Below are positions 58,901 through 64,000 of a stretch of DNA of 64,000 nt, one piece after another. Both the position numbers and the translations under genes were made by a program. The stretch is from Ancistrus triradiatus (lineage: Eukaryota > Chordata > Actinopteri > Siluriformes > Loricariidae), in contig JAJAGP010000047.1 in NCBI GenBank assembly GCA_025084515.1, positions 124,001-188,000 of the forward strand, in the 5' to 3' direction. Each line of letters starts with the position of its first letter. Within the stretch, counting starts at the first letter, position 1. Below the pieces are notes generated by a model. It saw only the letters and a program-made list of their open reading frames with translations. It was not told where the DNA came from and did not search any database.

Positions 58901-61900
58901 ACTCCGATCTAGAAATCAGATTAAGTAATGGTTATATTTTATTTCAGTAATGTGATTTCTCTAAGCATGTATACAAGTTACCCAATTTTAATCAGGTTTG
59001 GCAGTCTAGTTGCTAGCGGAAAAAAACATGGTTGCCAAGTCCACTTATTCTTAAAGTTCACTTCTTTTGGGCTTATTTACATAGACGAAGTAGGGGATTC
59101 TCTCATGGGATCTGGCGACCGTGGAATTAAACACATCACTCGCTAAACAGCTATATATATACTCAATAAAATGAAGAATTTGATTATTTAATATTAAAAA
59201 ATGAAGTTTATGTCACGTCATTCTGTGAGATTATTTGCTGGTTGCAAAGCAGAAATCTAATTATTGCCTGGGTCACATAAACCCGGAGGTTTCCCATTTT
59301 ATGATTACTCAAATGCATGTATACTCCTTGGTTGGATTACTGAGAAAATCTGATTTTATGCAGTTGTCAGGTTATGAAGTTCATGTAAACGCACTAAGTG
59401 ACAGAAAGCCAAACGTGTGTGTAGGCGGTGTGGGTGTGGTTGGATGCGCATGGGGAGTGTGATTTGTGTCTTAGCACCTGCATAGGTTGTACAAATGTGA
59501 GAACATCTGATATTTACATACTGTGCTACAACATTTGTGTTGCTCAAACCCATGTCTCCAAGAAGAAATACTGTAGATCTCTTATTCCTATCCATACCCG
59601 AGGAGAGGCTGCCTGTTTGCTTGGGCATATAAGAGGAGGAGGGGGTGAGGTAAGAGAGTGTATAAAAGAGATGAAGGGAATGGAAAGAGATTAAGAGAGT
59701 AATTGAGAGAGTGATGAAGGGAGTCTGGATGTCTGGGCATTCAGAGAGGCAGACACCTATAAGTTACAGTACTTTTTCTAAGTGTGTTCCAGGAGAATGC
59801 AGTAAAATTGCAGTCTGTTTAGATCAGAAGTAATAATCACTCCTGAGTTCTAAACTGGCCCTGAAAGCTGTGTCAGCACAAATGAAACGGCAGAATTTTA
59901 CTCGTCTGCACATAGCCATGATATGGAAGCCCTGAAGTGCAAAACAAATGAAAAAAAAGAATGCTCAACAGCAAATCAAGAAACCCAACAGCTAATCAGA
60001 AGACTCAATAGCATTAAGTGAAATTGAACCATACGGGATTGGTTGGGATCCAAGCCTTGGATTGAACCAGGGATGCTGGAGCTGTCAGGCGACCACACTA
60101 ACCCTTCACCTACTGTGCCACCACGGTGTGACGGGGTCTCACCTGCCTTTCCGAAGATAGGGGGCAGCGTTGGCTTTCTTTCTTCATGTTGAGACCCTGA
60201 CAGTCAGCACGATCGCACATGCATGATGAAGGCTGTGTGATCGCGTTATTATTATCACTTGCAGATCTCATTAAGCTGCTCGTTTGCTTTATGGGCAACA
60301 CCCACTGACTCAGGTATATAAGGTGCGTCCTGAGTTCAGTCGGTGTCGCACCTTTCACCTTGATGGGGGTACCATCGCCCATCGGAGCCCTCATCCGGCT
60401 CAGACGTGCTGCAGCGGATGCTCGCCGGTAATCGGTATTGTCAGGGACAGTCGGTAACTGATTCTTTGAAGAGGATCTGTAATTGTACGGCTAGGAAGCC
60501 GGATGGTAACCGCCAGGGAATTAGACGCTAGAGCAGGGTCAGTATCCGTTGTTCGCGCTCCCTGTGCTGCATCACGGCTCCGCCGGTGCCCTCCGGGGCT
60601 TTACACTCACTGCTGCGGTGTTCAACCCACCTCCCTGTTCTCCTTGCCGTTCCCGTTTCTTCATTTAAGGTACCTTTTCTCGCGCTTTGTTCGAAAGGCC
60701 ATGCCGCCGCCCGCGCTGTATTTAAAGGGGACGCTTTGCTGCCTCTCAGCCCCGTCCCGCGTTGTATTTAAAAAGGGAACGCTTCGCTGCTCCTCAGCTC
60801 CGTTCCGTTCACGCGTTCGATGTCATGCTGCGCTGGTTTGCGTAGAACCGTGACTCACATCGCGTCTTTTGCGTCCGATGTCGTGCTGCGCATGCATGGT
60901 ATGGTGGCCAGCTTTGCGCCCGCTGTAGCCCCTACCTTGTGCACGCATGCGTAGAACCGTGACTCGATTCACTTTTCGGGAACCTGCGAGCTCCACGTTA
61001 CAGCACGTCATCGCTTTCTCTACCCTCCTGAGCTGCTGGTTGAGCACACACGCAGTCTCGTTCAGAGAGTGAGAGAAAGCGATCGCTCTTTCCACCCGAG
61101 CGATTTTCCTCCACGTTCGCCACACATATATATTTAAATATAATGCAGAGTTACTGGCGTTCGTGTAAAAAAATAAATGTGCACTACTTATTCTACTTTT
61201 TCAAGCCTGCGCTAGACGGAGCCATTTAGTAGGGGTGAACCCCCAGTTTTGCAAGCACATCACATGACTCCTTCTTTGGTCTCGTGGTTAGGGTCACGGA
61301 CTCCGATGCCGTCGCTCGGAGTTTGATCCCACGCTGTCTCATCGTTGTCCCTCGGTGGCACAGCGTGCACCATTTGGCACTCCCCCTTACGGGGATATTA
61401 ATATTGTTATTTATTTCAGTTCATTAATACCATCTGGAGCTAACTGCATTTGGGTCCTAAAACCCTTTTCTTTCGGGGTTCGCTTATACCGTCTTGGCGA
61501 CCCCGTGACACACGGTCAGCGCAATGTAACTGTAATCTAGAACAACAATAAATGGACACAAATAATCTAAAAACTCAAGCCAGGTTTACACTGCAATTTC
61601 AGTGGTCTTATAAGTTTATTGTATGAGGTGATTCCCATAAAATATTTTGCAATTCTATGACAGATTGTGCTATACTGTATATGATTATATAATTTTCTAA
61701 AGACAGAATTGCAAATAAAAACAAACACTAAAACATCAAACTGGAAACCATTCAACAATTTCATGCTGTTGTAAAGGGCAATAATTTTGATGTATCTAAA
61801 CAGTGTTAGCTACAGATGCTAAAGCTATAATATCACTTTCTGCCCTGTCTTGATAAAACTGGTGAGACATCAAAAATAGATTCTAAAATCAGATTTTAAT

Positions 61901-64000
61901 TCACGACCAAAGAATTCTTGTACAATGGCCGATTATATGGGTGATTTAAAAAAAAAAACATGTACAGTGTTAAGCTGAATTGGAACGTGATGGTGAATGA
62001 CAGTCATCTGACATTATCATGATTAATTATTTCCCATGAAGTGATATTACAGTAATTCTGACATGAGATTATGCTGCCTTCTGTTTTGTATTCATGCATC
62101 TTTTCATGATTATAATAGTAATAATAATATTAAAGTGCAGCATGTTTCCAAAAAATTTCGGTTTGATCTAGAATGGCCTTATTAATATTTATTAATGAGA
62201 CATGCATTGAAAACCATCACACATGCGTTGAGTGTTGACTTTTTAAAAATACAACTTTAATAGCTTTATGACAGTGCTTTTGCTTGTGAAGAATCAAATG
62301 TGACTGTGCTCCCAATGAAAACATCTATTTATCATCTAGATCTGTATACGATATACACCAATCAGCCAACATTAAAACCACCTGCCTAATGTTATATACG
62401 GCCCCCTTGTGCTGCCAAGGCTCTAACCTGTTGAGACATAGAGTCCACAAAACCTCTAAAGGTGTCCTGTGGTGTCTGACATCAAGATGCTAGCAGTGTC
62501 TCCTTTAAGTCCTGTTAGTTGCAAGGTGAGGCCTCCATGGATCGAACTTCTGTGTCCAATACATCTCACAGATCCTCAAGCGGATTGTGATCTGGGGATT
62601 TTAGAGGCCAAGGTAATACCTTGAACTCTTTGTCATGTTCTTCAAACCATCCCTAAATAAGTTTTTCCGTGTGGCAGATCACAATATTATACTGAATAAC
62701 GCCACTGACATTAGGGAAGACTTTCGCCATGAAGGAGAAGTTCTTGGTCGGCAACAATGTTTAGGCAGGTGGTATGTGTCGAAGTATCATCCACATGAAT
62801 GCCAGGACATAAGGATTCCCAGCAGAACATTGCTCAGGTTATCACACTGCCATGGTAATTCAATTCATCTGTCAGTGGATTTAACGTTAGGGCTGCTTCG
62901 TGTATGCTGTAGGAAGAGCAGTGTGCTGCACTTGGGTTAGGTCACTTTCAATTACTTTTGAAATGCCGGATGACTAGGTGTCTTTTATAGTGCATTAACT
63001 GTATTACCCCCAGTCAAATAAGTGCCTTTCCTAAAAGCAGTTATGCAAGGTATGATCATATCATTGCTTTGTCTGTGTACAGCTTGGGATTGATTTAATC
63101 AAACTAAGCATTACAACCACAGCAAGTCCTTCCAGACAAAACAAGATCAACGTTTTTTCTGAAAATCAAAAGGAAAACCTTCATTAGCCAAAATTCAAAT
63201 AGTTTGATACTATTAATTCTTTCAGTATGTTTAATAGCATAATATGTTGTATCGCCACCATTACTTGGTCTTTGGCTTTCAGTTATATATCAGATATGCC
63301 TAAATGTGACTGTTATAGATTTTATTTTACATGTATAATTAGAGATGTGTCCGATCTGGTCCTATGTCGGTATAGGGTCTGATATTGATGTCATTCACTC
63401 TTTGGATATTGGACAGACAGATCCGATCCACTTGTCGATAAATACTCCATTCCACATTTTACCATGAGCATGCAACTTCAGTCTGCAGCTGAGTGAGCAA
63501 ATAGTATTAGCTGTTGGTTTAACTAAAATGATGTTTGTGTGGAGCTTTTTTAGTCTGGAAACACTGAAAAGCAAGACAGCATATTGTAACCTTAAACACG
63601 GTACAAACAATAATACTCATAATATTAAAGTAAAGAAAACCTCATGTAGCGGAATCTGTATCGGTATCGACAGTTGAGCAATCGGATCAGAACTGAAAAA
63701 ATGTGGATCGACCCATCACTATGTATAATAGATATATTCATATGCATTTATGTTCAACAAAAATGCATTAATACACACTGGTAAATGTGAACCTGAATTT
63801 TCTAAAATCTGTTTCTTTCTGCCATAGGTATCAAATTCACACTGGACTTCAGCACTCCATTATTCGCCCAACTCAACCCAACTGTCTGCCCCTTGAGAAT
63901 GTCACCCTCCCGCAAAAGCTGAAGATTGCAGGATATGCCACACATATGGTTGGCAAGTGGCACCTAGGTTTCTACAAACGCAGCTGTATGCCAACCCAGC
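43640..64000 (+). CDS. arsj: arylsulfatase family member J, two exons in window, 3' end outside
   Basis: This is a type I sulfatase of the secretory pathway, closest to ARSJ. Family members hydrolyse sulfate esters using a cysteine converted to formylglycine, but ARSJ's natural substrate is not established. Exon 1 (43640-43926) and exon 2 (63828 onward) join in phase 2 through GTGAGC and CATAG. Residues 1-19 form a signal peptide (MFLLAVLAGFCLCCAAASA). The metal-binding start is VDDQGFRDVGYHGSEIKTP. The FGly-site motif is CSPSR in LCSPSRSQLMTGR. Exon 2 opens YQIHTGLQHSIIRPTQPN and has the second sulfatase signature GYATHMVGKWHLG. GFRDVGYHGSEIKTPTL and IIRPTQPNCLPL agree better with ARSJ than with ARSI. 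A two-exon gene with a long first intron also matches ARSJ. About 400 further residues lie beyond 64000. Confidence 0.93.
46640..46740 (+). repeat. fragment related to the LTR at 49468-49963
   Basis: It shares blocks resembling GGTGTTGTGTGGGGTGATGG, then CTATTTT and TCTGGCATC...CC, ending GGATGTAACA. It looks like the last 100 bases of that LTR type. Confidence 0.45.
47440..47881 (+). mobile_element. internal 3' part of an LTR element, with polypurine tract
   Basis: The region ends in a polypurine tract, GGGGGAGGGGGGGGGTA, at 47864-47880, directly before the LTR at 47882. A 155-codon frame (47446-47913) covers it. Its start is made of five 27-bp repeats. It has no recognised domain. Confidence 0.6.
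47459..47593 (+). repeat. 27-bp minisatellite, five units
   Basis: Units at 47459, 47486, 47513, 47540 and 47567 begin GGTCATTT, GGTCGTTT, GGTCACTT, GGTTCTTG and GGCGACTT. In the open frame they translate as degenerate nine-residue repeats (RSFVPTPAL, RSFALALAP, WSLLLTSVP). Confidence 0.75.
47882..48760 (+). repeat. long LTR (879 bp), related to 60127-61510
   Basis: It starts TGTTAGGAGTTGCG and ends GGCGAATCGTAACA. TATATA at 48015-48020 is followed by GAGTTCAGTCAGGTGTCG, which is shared with the other copy. Near the end is TCTGGAGCTAACTGCAATTG and a 10-bp hairpin (ACGATTCGCC with GGCGAATCGT). The polypurine tract upstream marks it as a 3' LTR. A 5' partner was not found. Confidence 0.75.
48840..49300 (+). 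pseudogene. Ty3/gypsy integrase remnant
   Basis: The frame 48939-49142 reads ALLEFSTTFGLSKCVQTDQGSHFMSRLF, here given as two parts: ALLEFSTTFGL and VQTDQGSHFMSRLF. The second catalytic Asp is in QTDQG. After a deletion the later segment WDEGVPLLLFAV and ESTGFSPSE is readable at 49150-49230. The first Asp region lies near 48870 in decayed form. It is a dead fragment upstream of the LTR at 49468. Confidence 0.75.
49468..49963 (+). repeat. 3' LTR of a decayed gypsy element
   Basis: It starts TGTTACAACCC after a purine tract, GTGGAAGGGG, and ends GGGACATAACA. The integrase remnant upstream and this LTR are the surviving 3' part of one element. Confidence 0.65.
49970..51320. other. no gene seen
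   Basis: AT-rich intron DNA. The small plus-strand frames (50046-50249, 50547-50789, 50827-51045) have no recognised similarity. Confidence 0.45.
51327..52180 (+). mobile_element. Tc1-like transposon, family 1, copy C (decayed)
   Basis: TA flanks at 51325-51326 and 52181-52182. The internal match to copies A and B includes GGTGTAATGGTGTGGG and CAGATCTCAATCCAATAGAG. The 5' part of the transposase is missing, so it is about 200 bp shorter than copy A. Confidence 0.85.
52569..52773 (+). repeat. tRNA-derived SINE (family 1)
   Basis: The head GATGCTGTGGTCCAGTAGTT, the B box GGTTCAAATCC at about 52622, and the tail CTGGATAAGGCTGTCTGC are all present on the plus strand. Confidence 0.85.
52780..53150. 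other. no gene seen
   Basis: Intron DNA between the SINE and the next Tc1 element. No feature was recognised. Confidence 0.5.
53157..54734 (+). pseudogene. Tc1-like transposon, family 2, copy G, complete ends, broken gene
   Basis: 1578 bp between TA at 53155-53156 and 54735-54736. Each end has an outer repeat (CAGTGGTGCTTGAAAG) and an inner one (GTGGCAAAAGTATGTGAAC), the IR/DR layout of the Sleeping Beauty-type Tc1 branch. The transposase starts at 53509 (MARTK) and is broken by early frame changes and a TAG at 53969-53971. Later segments keep the first catalytic Asp (LWTDETK), the second (QQDNDPKHTSRS) and the helix-turn-helix (RPTKITRHVIVGEATK, RVTSKQLKAVL). The DNA near 54315 lacks bases around the third catalytic position. 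It is the best family 2 copy in the window. Confidence 0.93.
54752..54826 (-). repeat. SINE family 1 fragment
   Basis: It carries CAATTGTGGGTTAAGGACC and GCCCAACAGTGGCAGTTTGG, the body of the family, next to the right end of Tc1 copy G. Confidence 0.65.
54863..55001. repeat. unclassified dispersed repeat, copy 1
   Basis: About 139 bp shared with 59814-59951 at high identity. Common blocks are GTCAGCACAAATGAAAC and GGAAGCCCTGAAGTGCAAAA. No TE ends were recognised. Confidence 0.7.
54873..55484 (-). CDS. 203-codon open frame of unknown origin
   Basis: An uninterrupted minus-strand frame in AT-rich intron DNA. The first 130 residues are polar and protein-like (KTCEFTAWPKKGHHLDLTK, GKSLPSNNYCIGDFQLATS). 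Residues from about 135 are hydrophobic (LVFYLVFDVMLLCFRICCLF). The last third lies over a dispersed repeat, so at least that part is probably not original coding sequence. I recognise no family. It could be a retrocopied exon, a TE remnant or chance. Confidence 0.25.
   Translation of the reverse strand: MGEDITSSVTHSKRLCKTCEFTAWPKKGHHLDLTKQIGKSLPSNNYCIGDFQLATSYLTLPDAVSSFSFVKQPKDTSCGRGKDVNLFQNDSIIGMHQAEKTSKEITETNKIGLRTRIIKKWKDSEETSSSRKECGWKKNLVFYLVFDVMLLCFRICCLFLLFICFALQGFHIRALCRLVKCCCFICADIPFRASLELGSDYCF
55796..55895. repeat. 20-bp minisatellite, five units
   Basis: Units of the form GATTTGCTGTGGTATTTTCG start at 55796, 55816, 55836, 55856 and 55876 with one to six differences each. Confidence 0.9.
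55900..57215. other. no gene; one fish interspersed repeat at 56500-56660
   Basis: The piece near 56500 has AGTCAAATTTATTTCAATAG and GCGCTTTTTACAGTGGAGCA, a common teleost repeat type. The rest is AT-rich and unrecognised. Confidence 0.5.
57228..58245 (-). pseudogene. BED-type hAT transposon, internally deleted (copy II)
   Basis: Ends TAGGGCTGCAATTAACG and (right) GTTGTTGCAGCCCTA. The 8-bp target copies ATGAGACA (57220-57227) and ATAAGACA (58246-58253) differ at one base. On the minus strand the N-terminal BED-region piece lies near 58000-57800 and the C-terminal dimerisation piece near 57660-57500. Between them is the same deletion junction as in copy I. It is 1018 bp and lacks the catalytic core. 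Confidence 0.88.
58255..60045. other. no gene seen
   Basis: It contains a CT run followed by C9 at 58571-58610 and the second copy of a dispersed repeat at 59814-59951. Small frames are not recognised. Confidence 0.45.
59814..59951. repeat. unclassified dispersed repeat, copy 2
   Basis: It is collinear with 54863-55001 in the same orientation. Flanking sequences differ. Confidence 0.7.
60050..60126 (-). repeat. tRNA-like SINE head interrupted by a solo LTR
   Basis: On the minus strand it reads CGTGGTGGCACAGTAGGTG (A-box-like) to CCCTGGTTCAATCC (B-box-like), the head type of family 2. The solo LTR begins right after it. Confidence 0.5.
60127..61510 (+). repeat. solo LTR (1384 bp), related to 47882-48760
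   Basis: It starts TGTGACGGGGTC and ends GACCCCGTGACA, flanked by CACGG at 60122-60126 and 61511-61515. TATATA at 60315-60320 is followed by GAGTTCAGTCGGTGTCG, shared with the other LTR, as is TCTGGAGCTAACTGCATTTG near 61430. No internal coding region is present, so the element collapsed by LTR recombination. It is GC-richer than its surroundings. The plus frame at 60503-60853 is fortuitous. Confidence 0.85.
61276..61331 (+). other. tRNA-like segment inside the solo LTR
   Basis: TTGGTCTCGTGGTTAGGG resembles a tRNA A box region, and GGAGTTTGATCCC, about 30 bases on, resembles a B box. It lacks acceptor-stem pairing that I could confirm, so it is not called as a tRNA gene. Confidence 0.4.
61516..62350. 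other. no gene seen
   Basis: AT-rich intron DNA with no recognised repeat. Confidence 0.5.
62356..62840 (-). mobile_element. Tc1-like transposon, family 8, 3' half
   Basis: The end ACACCAATCAGCCAACATTA follows TA. Read on the minus strand the body holds the C-terminal half of a transposase, with the complement of CTCAAGCGGATTGTGATCTG around the NPIE-type region. The other half is missing. Confidence 0.7.
63340..63721. mobile_element. hAT-type MITE with perfect 8-bp target duplication
   Basis: The ends TAGAGATG and CATCACTA are near-inverted repeats. TGTATAAT flanks it at 63332-63339 and 63722-63729. The interior carries paired TCGGTAT and GATCGGA-type blocks and no gene. It lies 106 bp before arsj exon 2. 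Confidence 0.85.
63828..64000 (+). CDS. arsj: arsj exon 2, 5' part
   Basis: It follows a pyrimidine tract and CATAG. The first base completes the Arg codon begun in exon 1, then 57 codons run open to the window edge, ending KRSCMPTQ. It contains the second sulfatase signature, with the conserved Lys of GKWHLG. Confidence 0.93.

Larger units (their letters stand above)
43927..63827 (+). other. arsj intron 1 (19.9 kb)
   Basis: Donor GTGAGC at 43927 and acceptor CTGCCATAG ending at 63827, preceded by a pyrimidine tract (CTGTTTCTTTCTG). It is filled with an LTR pair of one family, gypsy remnants, Tc1, hAT, SINE and MITE copies listed separately. Between 43931 and 46600 it is AT-rich with no recognised feature. 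Confidence 0.9.

Noticed and set aside
60503..60853. 116-codon frame in the solo LTR
   Set aside because: It lies wholly inside an LTR with TA-box and end signals and has no domain; the frame is open because of GC content.
60127..61510. DNA transposon instead of a solo LTR
   Set aside because: The inverted ends are long for an LTR. Even so, the TATA box, the 5-bp duplication, the TG/CA ends and a related copy preceded by a polypurine tract favour an LTR.

Overview
The window is teleost fish genomic DNA, AT-rich and packed with transposons. Two host protein genes show conserved vertebrate exons and canonical splice sites, and most of the rest is decayed mobile DNA. The density and variety of Tc1-like elements, plus fish-type tRNA-headed SINEs, L2-like LINEs and a chromodomain Ty3/gypsy element, fit a ray-finned fish. 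An otophysan such as a catfish is plausible, but that is only a guess.

Left end (1-5.1 kb): the spindle-checkpoint gene mad2l1 lies on the minus strand. Exons 1-4 are at 4866-4803, 2609-2463, 2266-2146 and 1638-1535. The last exon, expected to encode the C-terminal safety belt, lies left of the window. Introns 1 and 4 carry two copies of the same Tc1 family. Upstream of the start codon are an NRF1-like palindrome and a CRE-like site.

Middle (5-43.4 kb): no host exon was recognised. In order there are an L2-like LINE (-), a ZMYM1-like hAT transposase relic (-), a chimera of two Tc1 families, another Tc1 remnant, a LINE with endonuclease and RT remnants, a Tc1/AT-repeat cluster, a MITE, a Tc1 with an internal deletion, a young Ty3/gypsy chromovirus with both LTRs and a CGTAT target duplication (27795-32674), another LINE RT, further Tc1-type pieces, a pogo-like deleted element, and a deleted BED-type hAT.

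Right end (43.6-64 kb): the arylsulfatase gene arsj (arylsulfatase family member J) lies on the plus strand. Exon 1 (43640-43926) holds the signal peptide and the formylglycine-site motif. A 19.9 kb intron full of LTRs, Tc1, hAT and SINE copies follows, then exon 2 (63828 onward), cut by the window end. In human, MAD2L1 and ARSJ both lie on 4q26-q27, so the pairing looks like conserved synteny.

Points most worth a second look: (i) the gypsy element has a 9-bp match between its predicted RNA 5' end and the site just after the 5' LTR, as in the self-primed Tf1/sushi group; (ii) two hAT copies share the same internal deletion and lie in inverted orientation around arsj exon 1; (iii) two related long LTRs end in hairpins whose arms differ in sequence yet still pair; (iv) the gypsy integrase has lost its catalytic glutamate although its LTRs are nearly identical; (v) a 203-codon open frame of unknown origin lies antisense in the arsj intron.
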